64,000 nucleotides of DNA from Lepturacanthus savala (Eukaryota; Chordata; Actinopteri; Scombriformes; Trichiuridae): the NCBI GenBank assembly GCA_030544235.1, contig CM060467.1, forward strand, positions 3,098,001-3,162,000, written 5' to 3'. Position 1 is the stretch's first letter. The number at the start of each line of letters is the position of its first letter. Under the pieces are notes generated by a model, which did not search any database, was not told the origin of the DNA, and saw only the letters and a program-made list of their open reading frames with translations. Shown here piece after piece: positions 44,447-55,287 of this stretch. The translations under genes were made by a program, and so were the position numbers.

Positions 44447-45750
44447 GTAAAACCACAAGTTTACAAAATAAAACCAGTGGTAGATTCAGTCTGATGCTGT
44501 TTCTGGTTTAAATGGATGAATAAATGAATTAATTGTCATTATTTAACGACTTAAATTAAGAAATTGCTGCTCCAAGATTCAAGACGTGAGTATTTAATTG
44601 TGCATTTACTTTGACAAGACAATACAATTTTGTTTCTGCAATAAGAATTGAATAAACATGGTTTTACATATTTTATATATGTATAAAGTTTGGGGAAAAA
44701 CACTTTATTCTAGGTACATTTGTCCACTAAAGTGGACTTCATGTGTTTTGTCCTTAAAAAATCTATGTAATAGCAAGGTACTGTATTTTATACAGTATAT
44801 ATAAACTCAAATAAATTACTAAAAACATAGAGAAGTTGATTTATAATCAAAATATTACAGGATATGAATTATTTTCTAGAAAAACACTGGTAGTAATTGA
44901 CATTTTGCATGATGAACAACTGAGTGGACAGATGATTAATCTGTTTTACTCTAAATATAAAATTCAAATTCCTAAAATCTTTACACATGTGACCTTCGAT
45001 ATTACTTGATGCAATGATATATGTTTTTACTTGTAATTGTAAAAACATATATTTTTATAGAAGGAAGAGGTTGGAATAAAACTAAAATATAAAGAACTAT
45101 AGTGACCTCTATGCATGAAATAGTTAAGTTCTGCTGTTCCAAGCATTTACTTAAACAAGAGAATGTTTTGTTTCTACAATAAGAATAATATAAAAGAGTA
45201 AAATACAGACATATTCAGACAAGTGTAAATGCTTAAATAATTAAAAATTATACAACACATAAAGCAACAAACAGTTAAAACTACAGGAACAGTTGCGTCT
45301 CCATGTGTGAAACCACAAGTCTACAAAATACAACTAGTAGGAGATTCTGTGTTTGTGGTTCCAATGAATAAATAAATGAGTTTATTTATTTATTTATTAT
45401 ACAACAAGCTGAATTAACCCTCTCATCCAGGAATTATGATGAGCTCACTCAGGATTTTTATCCATTTTTTGGGATATAAAAAGGGGAAAAAAAACATCCT
45501 GATTATAATTTCTCAGGTTTATTTCATGCATTTTGTACTGTTTAGACATAAAAACATAAAGAAGTTGATATATAGTCAAAATATTACAGAATATGATTTT
45601 TTTTAAGTTGTTTCTGCAAGAATCAAATACAAAGGAGAAAAATATAGAAATATTCAGACAATTCAAGTTAAATAATTAAAAATGCACAATATACAGTAAA
45701 TACAAGGCAACAGAAACAGTAAAAACAGTTTGGTGCAGATTTCCTGCTGT
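44447..45750. repeat. Diverged tandem duplication, ~0.7-0.86 kb unit
   Basis: AAAACCACAAGTTTACAAAA at 44450 matches GAAACCACAAGTCTACAAAA at 45310. TAAAAACATAGAGAAGTTGA at 44820 matches TAAAAACATAAAGAAGTTGA at 45549. ATTCAGACAAGTGTAAATGC at 45209 matches ATTCAGACAATTCAAGTTAA at 45653. Clearly old copies; no coding. Confidence 0.7.
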
Positions 45751-46092
45751 AATTTAAAGCATAAAACATGAAATGACGTCTATAATAGCTGTAAAGTAGC
45801 TTTCTTCTGTTTAATCATATTATTATTTGGATTATTAACAGCTGTATTTTTAATTTTTAACTTTATTAACCAGGAGTCAAATCATTCCTGTAACAGAGGG
45901 AGATACTCAGCTACTATTCTAATAAAATAAACCAGAAACATTTTACTCTCATGGCTATTTGACTCGAATTTATACAAAAAAAGAAGAAAATTATTGAAGT
46001 TTTTTTTTGCTGCAGCTATTCGACAAGAATCCAGGGAGGAAAAAAAACGTCCAAATGCAGCTGGTGGATAGAATCCACAGCCCTGAGATCAG

Positions 46093-46247
46093 TTATTCAT
46101 GTGGCTGCTCTGCTCCAGGCTGCTTCTTCTCTTCTATATAAAACTGAGAATCGTCTCCATCCAGAATCTCTGCCTCATCCAGGAGGTCAGAGGCTGATGT
46201 GTTGAAATATTCAGCAGCAGCAGGAGATCCGACCAGGGTGTTAATGT
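46093..46247 (-). CDS. Candidate terminal exon (unidentified gene)
   Basis: On the minus strand a pyrimidine-rich tract (TTTTCTCCATCTTCCTCCTC) and CTCAG precede a frame beginning at 46247. Two bases complete an incoming codon, then about 50 codons follow, including INTLVGSPAAAEYFNTSASD and LLDEAEILDGDDSQFYIEE, ending at TAA (46093-46095). An AATAAA lies on the same strand at 45862-45867, about 230 bases past the stop. The acidic, low-complexity-free peptide looks more protein-like than other frames here, but no family is recognised. Incoming phase 1 equals that of the 33.7-kb candidate, so the two could be alternatives spliced from one upstream exon. Confidence 0.4.
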
Positions 46248-46519
46248 CTGAGAGGAGGAAGATGGAGAAAATATATATATATATATAGAAAAAGAGCGAG
46301 AAAAGATGATGGAAAGTCAGAGAAATCATCAAATCTGAAGCTGGATGTTTAGAATCCTAACGTCCAGAAACCTCCTGAACTCAGTTATTCCCTGTTTGAT
46401 GTGAATCTGTCAGGAAGAGAAGAAATGAAGAGAAAAGAAAACTTCACATCATCTTATTGTGACTTTTTAAACTTGAACAACTTAAACCTTGGGTTTATTT
46501 TTTCAGTTTTTTTTATTTT

Positions 46520-46562
46520 ATCAGTTTTTCTGCTATAAGTGATAATAAATCTGGAATTTATC
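46520..46562 (+). repeat. Module D fragment fused to satellite
   Basis: ATCAGTTTTTCTGCTATAAG followed by ATAATAAATCTGGAATTTAT runs directly into the first 40-bp satellite monomer. Confidence 0.7.
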
Positions 46563-46948
46563 AGCTATAGACTATCAATAATCACTATTAATGTATAATA
46601 TCAGTTATAGATTATCAATAATCACTATTAATGTATAATATCAGTTATAGACTATCAATAATCACTATTAATGTATAATATCAGTTATAGATTATCAATA
46701 ATCACTATTAATGTATAATATCAGTTATAGATTATCAATAATCACTATTAATGTATAATATCAGTTATAGACTATCAATAATCACTATTAATGTATAATA
46801 TCAGTTATAGATTATCAATAATCACTATTAATGTATAATATCAGTTATAGACTATCAATAATCACTATTAATGTATAATATCAGTTATAGACTATCAATA
46901 ATCACTATTAATGTATAATATCAGTTATAGACTATTAATAATCACTAA
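46562..46948 (+). repeat. 40-bp satellite array A
   Basis: About 9.7 copies of a 40-bp unit made of TCAGTTATAGATTATCAATA followed by ATCACTATTAATGTATAATA. Units are identical except for a T/C change (GATTATC or GACTATC). The same unit forms array B at 57190-57840. Confidence 0.97.
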
Positions 46949-46949
46949 T

Positions 46950-47480
46950 TAAATTAAATTATCAGCTTATATTTGATTTATGAGATAAAAAAAAATACAA
47001 ATTGGGATAAAAAGTAAAACAATATAAGTAAAACATATTCTTTCCAAAATAAAAGTCCAAATTATGAGATATAAAGCTAAAAATATTAGATAAAGACACT
47101 AATGTATAATTTCAGCTATAGATTATCAATAATCACTATTAACTTACACTAATTAATCATTTTTATTTATTCTAAATGTACCTCAAAGGGATATTTCTAA
47201 CTTTTAACATGTTTAATCATAATAATCTATAAATAATAAATGCGGAATATCTCTAAATGTTATGGACTTAAACCTGGAAATAAAATAAATCTACAACATG
47301 TGATGTGACTACAGAAGAGTCAGAATCTATTTATGTTGCTGTTATAGAGACAATATACTTAGAATATTGAAATAAATAATCTAAAAATGTGTTTTAAACT
47401 ACTATAAAACTACTTGATTTAATTTTTTAAATCTTTTTTAACAGGTTTAGCCGAAGAATTTGTGGATTTAGGTTCAAATC
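46950..47480 (+). repeat. Composite dispersed repeat following satellite A
   Basis: AATTATGAGATATAAAGC-type stretch, one more satellite monomer at 47095-47145, then ACCTCAAAGGGATATTTCTA, module D (ACATGTGATGTGACTACAGA at about 47295) and GAATATTGAAATAAATAATC. This order matches the reverse complement of 39300-39665. Confidence 0.7.
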
Positions 47481-47807
47481 CAGTTGATTTTCATCCTGTG
47501 TTGAGCCTTAAAATGAGGAGATAATCAGGTTCCAGCTGGAACATGATGCTGATGGTTCATTAGGAGACGAGGACAGAAACATTAATGTTAGAACATCATC
47601 AGGAACATGAAGTTTCTGCTCCATCATCTTCATCACTCACCAAACTGACATTATCAGTCACTGCTTTTAACAAACCTGTGATTTAGTTTTAATCAGATGT
47701 TAAATGTTTCCTCACATGTGGAAAAACCTCTGAAATAAACATGAATGAATTAAATATTCTATAGCATCTATGTAGGGATTTAGCCTGAAGGCAGAATGAA
47801 GCTGTTA

Positions 47808-48160
47808 ATACACACACACACTCACTCACACACACACTAAAATAGACACACATACACATTAAAACACACACTATAACACACACACACAGTAAAAGACACA
47901 TACACACACACTATAACACACACATACACACAGGCACACACACATTAATACACACACACACTAAAATAGACACACATAGACACATTAAAACACACACACA
48001 ATAAAAGACACAAACATACACACACTATGACACACTATAACACACACATACACACACACACACACATTAATACACACACACACATACACTATAACACACA
48101 CACATACTAAAATACACACACTATAACACACACATTAAAACACATACACACTAGATAGAT
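47808..48160. repeat. Compound CA-rich repeat
   Basis: CACACA blocks separated by CTAAAATAGA, CATTAAAA and CTATAA, in a pattern of roughly 50-60 bases. A short TAGATAGATAGA follows. Confidence 0.9.
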
Positions 48161-48170
48161 AGATTCCAAT

Positions 48171-48450
48171 GGAGCTGCAATTAATTGATTAGTTTCCGAC
48201 TTTTACATTAATCTCCAACTATTTTGATAATTGATTATTGATTTATTTTGTTATTTTTTGTCTAAATTCTCTGGTTCCAGCTTCTCTTCTCTGATTATTT
48301 CCTGGTTTCTTTAGTCTCTATAATAATAAACTGATGATCTTTGGGTTGTGGACAAAAAAAAAGACATTTTACGTTGAATCTTCAACTTTGAATCCACATT
48401 TTACACCATTTTATGAACCAAACTCCTCATTCATTGATAGTTTCTATTTG
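48171..48450 (+). mobile_element. GCTGCAAC-ended element
   Basis: Starts GGAGCTGCAATTAATTGATT, contains AAATTCTCTGGTTCCAGCTT and AACTGATGATCTTTGGGTTG, and ends around ATTCATTGATAG with the right terminus eroded. Confidence 0.7.
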
Positions 48451-48655
48451 CAGTTTTATCCTCCACCACTATTTGAGAACAACATGAGTATTTTCTCTAA
48501 TTTCAGCAGCATTGCAGTGTAAAGCAGCAGCTGTTTAATGCAGATGTTCATCTACTTTCACTCACATTACATCATGAGTTCATCCTTCGCTCATCTCCTC
48601 CTGAAAGTGATGAACAGGCCGTGTGTTTTTTTTTAAACTTTTCCAGAGCTCCTCT

Positions 48656-48688
48656 GCTGCTTCTGAAGCTCTGAGCTTCAGAAGCAGC
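48656..48688. other. 33-bp perfect palindrome
   Basis: GCTGCTTCTGAAGCTC, one T, then the exact reverse complement (16-bp arms, 1-base centre). It lies inside a reverse frame (48572-48820) that is not otherwise supported. Confidence 0.95.
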
Positions 48689-49029
48689 TTTTAACTGGCT
48701 GTAGAATGGAGGCTGACGCTGCCGCTGCTTTTTGTTTCCTGATGGTTGAATCTCAGCTTTCAGCAGCTCCAAGGAGTCGAGCCGCTCGAAGCCGAACATC
48801 AACCGCACAGAGACTGACACCAGAGTCCAGGGAATAGCTCAGCTTTAGATAATAAAGTAGAAAGAGCTGCTGTTAACGAAGGAAAAAAATAAAAAAACGT
48901 CAGTGGAGAAACTCCACAGCAACCTTCACCTCCTGCTGCTGCTGCTCTATGGAGACATGGAGGAGAAATACTTTACAAATTATCCTTAAAATAAAATATA
49001 AAGTGTTTGGAGACTGGTTGAAAATAAAT

Positions 49030-50065
49030 AGTTTTTGTTTAACCTGTTAAATCCTTAAAGTCTCCTGATACAGCTGCAGCATTGAGTTTTATTCATAAAT
49101 CACAGGAGAAAACTCTGCTAAGTATTTGTATCTGTAGTAAAACAACCTTTCATGGATGGTAATAAATTATAAGTAGCATCAGTTTTCAAAATGTAAGGAG
49201 TACAGATAATTGCCAAAAAATGTAGTGGAGTGAAAGGAAAAGTATGAATTCTTATATAATTTTAATGAAACTGCTAAAATTCTCCTGATCCAGGTTCAAC
49301 ATTGAGTTTTATTGATAAATCACAGTAGAAAACCTCAGCTCCAACGTTAAATAAAGTATTTTTATCTGTAGTAAAACATTTTTTCATGCAAGGTTTTAAT
49401 GAAAAATTCATTCTAGTGATTGTCTGTTTTGCTGTAATAGAAATAAAGGCCTGTCTCTAATTGTGGCCTGGGTCTATATTAGAGAATTTGCGGTAATTTT
49501 GTGGCGTCTCTAGTAAACTGGTGCATCATCAAAGCCCAGAATTTCAGCCCATAATGATGAATTAATGAGGAACTACCTGGTTTTTACTCTGTATGATGCA
49601 CCACTTTATTTAATCATCAAAACCCAGATTCCAGTCGTGGATTAAAAGTAAAAATATGAATTATTTTTATTTAACCTGTTAAAATGGGATTTGATGCAAA
49701 GCATCGGCATTTGCTGTGTTGCAGAAACCTCAATTAATTTACCTTTTTCATTGTTTCTGCTTCATTTAAGTCAATTTAATCTCTTTTAAATAACAATGTT
49801 AGACTTGTTTTGTTAATACAAAACAAAAATGAGACAAATTAGAAATAAGATAAATTATCTGGCAGTAAAATAAGATAATTCTACTCAATATTGGACTAAT
49901 TGTACTAAATACAAGACATTTTCACTTGTTGAGTTGTTTTTTTATTTAATTTACTTTATTTACTCTTCTGTAGTCACCTCACATGTTGTAGATTCCAGGT
50001 TTATGTCCATAACCTTTGTGGTTGTAGAAATATTCCACATTTATAATAATTCAGGAAAACTGTGG
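49030..50065. repeat. Composite dispersed repeat, multiple modules
   Basis: Module C twice (49070-49150, 49275-49380; TTGAGTTTTATTGATAAATC). Then the module GGTCTATATTAGAGAATTTG with CTGGTGCATCATCAAAGCCC (about 49440-49620). Then reversed GGGTCAAAC-family sequence (49800-49930). Then reversed module D (TTCTGTAGTCACCTCACATG at about 49966). Confidence 0.65.
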
Positions 50066-50069
50066 ATAT

Positions 50070-50570
50070 GTAAAGAATTAATTTACGAAGCCGGAAAACT
50101 CAAACAAATCCGAGTTCTTGTTTTCCATTTTCCTGATTTTCTGCGTCTGTTTCTATCAGAAACAACAGAGCAGAAATGTATGAATAAATAAAATGTTTTT
50201 TAAAGGTGTGATGTGCTCACCTGGAGGATGAAATATTCATGCTGCTAGATCAGGATATTTCCCATTGTTCATCTGGACATTCTGGTCTGGAGATTCAGGT
50301 TCAGGAGAGAAACCGCATGGATGTCAAAGTCAGGAAACAGGAGAAAATAATGCAGAAATACAGCCTGGACTGGAGCCATTTGCTTTCTTCTTACATTTTA
50401 ACAGCAAAGTGTAAAACGTGTCAGAACCACATTAACCACAAAAAACTGTAGAAAACGCCTCAAATGTCACAGAGGATGGAGAGAATTTAAGAATTCTACT
50501 AAAGCAACAGGGGTAGAATATAAGAAAGTTGTTTTCTTTTCTTTTTTTTGTGCTTCACTTAACCACTTTA
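50070..50570. other. Unique sequence, no gene recognised
   Basis: A good minus-strand donor (CTCCAG|GTGAGC at about 50217-50226) is present, but frames upstream of it hit stops within 8-20 codons, so no coding exon is called. Confidence 0.35.
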
Positions 50571-50574
50571 CATT

Positions 50575-51050
50575 TATTTCAGTTTTCCTGCTGTAAATGA
50601 TAATAAATGTGGAATATCTCTACAACCACAAAGGTTATGGACTTAACCCTGTGATGTGACTACAGAAGAGTCAGAACAAAACCAAACTGACCCAAATCAG
50701 AAAAAAATAGAATAGTTACTGCACTTTTTCAACAAATGACCCTTCTTGTATTTTATAGGTTCAAACCTTTCTTCATTCTACTGGTACGGTCTGTTTTGAA
50801 ATAGAAATAGAGGCCTGACTCTAATTGTGGCCTTGTTCCAAAAAGGGCCTGGGCCTCTATTAGAGAATTTACTGTAATTAGTTTAACATTATTTACTGTT
50901 TCTGTGGCCTCTAAAAGTGAAGTGGTGCATTATCAAAGCCCAGAATTCCAGAAGTAGCTGATGATTCTGTATAATGATGAATTAATAAGGAAACAACCTG
51001 TTTTTTACTATGTATGATGCACCATTGTATTTACTAATGTATAAGTGATT
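50575..51050. repeat. Composite dispersed repeat, modules D and the TCTATTAGAGAATTTACTGT module
   Basis: AGTTTTCCTGCTGTAAATGA, TGTGATGTGACTACAGAAGA, then GGCCTCTATTAGAGAATTTA and AGTGGTGCATTATCAAAGCC, matching 49440-49620. Confidence 0.7.
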
Positions 51051-52590
51051 ATTAGTGAATGAGTCAGAGGATGTTGTGCCTCCTTCAGTGTAAAACAAGA
51101 CCAGAGCAGTAAATGCAGAATAATAAGTAAAGAGGATTAATCTACTCCCTGGAGATCTGTAGAAACAGAAATATCTGTAGAAACACACCCTGACCTGCAG
51201 CTTCCACTCAGAAACCTGCAGGAATCTGATGGTCTGAGACGTTCTGACGCTGTAGAACCATGAAAGACTCTCCAGGATCATAAATAAATGCCCTTAATGC
51301 AAAAGAAATCAATAATGTATGCAATTCAACACAAAACGACTGTATAAGCTGCAGCTTCTTTGTCTGTTTTGCCGTTTTCAGCTGTTTTTTTCCATCTTGA
51401 AATGTTGCTTTCTTCTTTTCTCTATTGATTTCTATGACATTTAGTTTAAATAGAATCACTGGTGCTGGAGGTTAAATAGAAATAAATAGTAAAGGTGGTG
51501 GATTGTTGCATCAGCTGTTGACCACAGTTAGTTTACGGATAGAAAAACATCTCCATGTTCACTGTACTGAAGCTTCATTAATAATCAACCACACATCAGG
51601 ACGATTGATCATGTCTGAGGTTTTTTCTCAGGTAGAAAATATATTTCACGCTGACTGGATGCGATGCCTCAGAGCTGAAGATTCAAGGTCACAAACGTCT
51701 ATGATGTGCTGTTGAAAACCTTCTTCAAAAAGTCCAATGTTTGCAAACTCTTACAGGATTTAAAACTTGAAGAGAGTTGAACTTCATTACTATTAAATGG
51801 CCAACAAAACACTAAATGAATCCAAGTTTTACTGGAAAAAAAAAAAACTCCAACTTAGATTTACACTGTAAAACGTTGCTGTGAAATCTGCAGTTATTTT
51901 ATGTATTAAATGATTATTACAGTAGATTATAGATGTAGATTTTACAATAAATCACAGTAGTAAGTTACCTAATACTGTAAAAACAACTGATATAACAGTA
52001 TTAATTGACTTTTATTATACAAATAATTACCTAATACTGAAATCACATTGTTTTATTTCACAGTTGATCACCTAAACATGATTTTTGCAGGTTTTTCCAA
52101 CCATTTTTTCTCTGATTCACTCACATTTTGACATCAAACTTTGGCGACACAAGACTTTAAAATCGAATATTTCTATAATTATATTTTTTCCATCATGTTA
52201 TAGTTTATTAATCCGTTAAACTGCAGTTTATGTCTCAATTCTGCTGTTCAGCAGCAGGATATTAATTTCAATATTTTTTTTTTGATCTTGTGTCTTGATT
52301 TTTTATTTCTCTTGTTGGCTTCTTTTTTTATAGAAAATATATTTATCTTTTATTTTAAAATGCTTCTATTATAATTATATATCATTATAGCAAGAAGCTG
52401 CAGAGTATATCACAATATAGATTTTAGGCCATATCACCATCAACCCATAAAAGGTCATGAAAACAACAATTCCCATTTTAAATCAAATTATATAGTAAAA
52501 CATACTTCATTCCATTTTTTGCTGAGTCAGTTCTGTTAAATTCCTCTAAATCTTTTTGCTGTTGCAGTGAAACTCTCCTGCTTTCTCGTT
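51050..52590. other. AT-rich unique sequence
   Basis: No supported gene. Reverse frames at 50982-51459 have no splice signals or recognisable residues. A (A)n run lies near 51837-51847. Confidence 0.35.
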
Positions 52591-52830
52591 ATGAAACAGA
52601 TCTTCACATGAAGCGGCGGCTGCTCGTTAACTCCATTGACGAGTTGATTAGCTGATTAGCTGATTAGCTGATCACGGAGTCATTGTGAACGTCGTGTGCA
52701 TAGCAATCAGCTTCATATTCTTATCTGCAGCCTCACTCGTCCCAAACGGAGGTTTGATCGACTTAATTAAAGCTCGTTAGATATTCTGAGAGCTGCATCG
52801 GCTCTGTGTAGAATAGAAATTAATAGAAGA
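52590..52830. promoter_or_regulatory. Candidate conserved block with TTAGCTGATTAGCTGATTAG
   Basis: CpG-containing repeat-free sequence with a short 10-bp tandem (GATTAGCTGA, three units at 52645-52672) and TTAATTAAAGCTCG. No coding frame. Regulatory function is inference. Confidence 0.2.
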
Positions 52831-53030
52831 GAAGCTGATTAATGAAAATAAGCTGCAACAAATCACCTAGAAGTTATAACTGTGGAGAGTTTTTAATGCA
52901 ACTACAGAAAATCCTTGTTCAGCACATCAGTTTGTATTAAACTGTGAGTCGAAGCTTCCAGAATGAACAAATACGAGATAAATCCTCACTGACTTTATTT
53001 ATACTACTATCTGTATAATAAATGAAGTTA

Positions 53031-53879
53031 TTAAATCCTCTACTGCATAGTGTTGCCACATGGCAACAATTATTATATCTTCATTTTTCTAAAAAGCTGT
53101 TATAAAATCTGTTTTTACAGTTAGGTGTGAAAAGTAACGATTCGATTCTTTATCGATTCTAATTTATCTTATAAGATGTTTATCTTATTGACGCTAATGT
53201 TATAGCATGTTTGACAAATAAGCACATAGGCAGTGGGATAGCTACTTACCAGAGTTGCCAGAGTCGTAATTATAGAGGTGATAGCTTGGCTACGGCTTTC
53301 CCTAGTGAAAAGGGAGCTTTTATTTTGAAGGACACACAATTTATGAGGTCACATGACCAGGATATCCCTATTGCTTATGGACATTTGACATATGAGCATC
53401 ACTGTCTCAAGGCCTAGGGTTGTCTTTTATTCAGGCAAATTGCAAATTTTTTACCAAATAAAAAAATTTAACTGACTATCTGTAAATAAGCAAGAGTTAT
53501 TTTTTTTTGTTTTTATTCTAATATGATCAAAAATTGATTAGAAAATTTGTAAAAATAAATTCTGGATAAAAGACAACCCTGGGTTGTGAGACAATGATGC
53601 TCACATGTCAAATGTCCATGAGCAATAGGGATATCCTGGTCATGTGACCTCATAAATTGTATGTCCTTCAAAATAAAAGCCCCCTTTAAAGACATTTTTT
53701 CTAATATCCTAAAATAGATTTGTTTCCATATGTCAACGATATGCAAATATGTAAAATTCAGTAAAAAAATTGACTTACATAGCATTAAACTATCCTGAGA
53801 CTATGTTTTGAGACCGTTTTAAATAATAAAAACATTTTTTTACCACGTCTGTCTAATATTTCATGAAATAGAGGTTTAA
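53031..53879. mobile_element. TTAA-type element with two inverted cores, copy 6
   Basis: TTAA at 53031-53034 plus ATCCTCTACTGCATAG at the left. TATTTCATGAAATAGAGG plus TTTAA at the right, with TTAA at 53876-53879. The core occurs twice in opposite orientation: 53295-53403 and 53597-53688. Both retain the GAFILKD-IQFMRSHDQD-type frame. The arms around them (from AAAGGGAGCTTTTATTTTGA to CTTTTATTCAGG, and its complement) form a foldback of about 130-bp arms. TGTTGCCACATGGCAACA near the left end is itself palindromic. Confidence 0.8.
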
Positions 53880-54109
53880 CAAAGATTTTAACTATTTTCT
53901 CATACATTTTAACCTTGTTTTATCACCTGATCAGTAACATTTATCAGAAACGTCCTTAGAAAGCCTCCAACATGTTGATTCCTGCTGCATCTAGAATCAC
54001 TAATATTCATATGAGCTGTTTCCTGTTTTACTCCTGTATATATTTACGTGTGTGTGATGGACTTTAGTTGAATCTGATGAATGCTAACAACCTACAACAA
54101 GAAGCTGAG

Positions 54110-54545
54110 TGATTTCCTTTGAGCTCAGTGTCTTGGGCAGTGTCAGAATTCATCAAGGAGAATGTTTCAAGAAAAAAAAAAAAAAAAAAACTTAAGCAAA
54201 TCCCCCCTCTGCAAAGTGACTGTATTATTTTTGACATTCTCCAGAAACCGAGAGCGTTCAAAGCCTCGTGTTTAAACTCAAACTGTTTGAAATATCAAAG
54301 CTGTGCTATGGCAACTTCTCTAAATGTCACCGTGGGGGATCTCCAGCTCGTTTGATGCTGGTTTCAGAGCAGCAGTAATGACGGTCTGAAGGTGTTCCAC
54401 ACGTCCTCCTTCCCTGTTTCAGCGCTCACTTTGAGGATATGAACATGAAGCGCTGTTTAATTCCCTAAAAACCTGCTCGCCTTTCAGTTTTCATCTTTTG
54501 AATGATGTAAATTGTTGGTTTACGGAGTAATTGCAGTTGTCATTT
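54110..54545. promoter_or_regulatory. Candidate conserved non-coding element
   Basis: Repeat-free apart from A19 at 54172-54190. Mixed composition with CpGs and words such as AAATATCAAAGCTGTGCTAT and GGTTTACGGAGTAATTGCAG. Frames on both strands are short and broken. It sits between two TTAA-type elements. Confidence 0.3.
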
Positions 54546-54546
54546 T

Positions 54547-55287
54547 CCTGGATTTCCGAAGGCTTCCCATCAGAGGTGTGAAGTCTTAAAACCAGAGGAT
54601 TTTCATGAAATATTATTTAGACATGGTAAAACATGTTTTGAATGTTTTTATTTAAAATAGCCTAAATGATAGATATATTAAAAATATCTATATATAAGAA
54701 CAAGTAGTAACCATAGTCTTAGGATAGTTTCATGCTATGTAAGTCAACAGGACTCCATTAGGTTCTATCTACTAGGAATTTTACATTTTTGCATATTGTT
54801 GATATATGGAAACAAATCTATTTTAGCATATTAGAAAAAAGAACTTAACATTAAACATGTAATTAAATTTATTTTTTTTATTATTCTGTTAACATTTTCC
54901 AAAATTCTGAATAAAAGACAACCTTTTGTTAGATAATGATGTTCATGAGCAATAGGGATATCCTGGTCATGTGAGCTCAAAAATTGTATGTCCTTCAAAA
55001 TAAAAGCCCCCTTTTCAAGACACAATTAGTTGCCATATAGCAACAATATACGAATGTGTAAAATTCCTAGTGTCTACAACCTAATGGAGTCCCATTGACT
55101 TATATAGCATGAAACTATTCTGACACCATGGATACAACTTTTTTATCTCATTTATTAAATATATCTAGTGTTTAGGCCATTTTAGGTAATAAAAACATTC
55201 AAAACATGTCTAAATAATTCATGAAAATCCTCTGGATTCAAAACTTCACACTTCTGACAGAAGCCTTCAGAAATCCAGGAAAACCTA
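54547..55287 (-). mobile_element. TTAA-family foldback element, ~740 bp, copy 7
   Basis: The left arm (54547-54790; CCTGGATTTCCGAAGGCTTC, GGATTTTCATGAAAT, AATGTTTTTATTTAAAATAG, AGGACTCCATTAGGTT) pairs with the right arm (55050-55285; AACCTAATGGAGTCCCATTG, TAGGTAATAAAAACATTC, ATTCATGAAAATCCTC, GAAGCCTTCAGAAATCCAGG). The centre holds one conserved core (54937-55014). The terminal CCCTCTATT has become AGAGGATTTTCATG and the palindrome extends ~50 bases beyond it. Transcription would give a long hairpin RNA. Strand refers to the core frame. Confidence 0.8.

Noticed and set aside
47471..47481. GGTTCAAATCC, a match to the tRNA B-box
   Set aside because: No A-box at proper spacing and no cloverleaf stems could be drawn; probably chance.
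48572..48820. 82-codon reverse frame
   Set aside because: Contains the 33-bp palindrome; no acceptor at its 5' side and no domain recognised.
50180..50330. Strong minus-strand donor CTCCAG|GTGAGC
   Set aside because: All three frames upstream meet stops within 8-20 codons and no convincing acceptor defines an exon.
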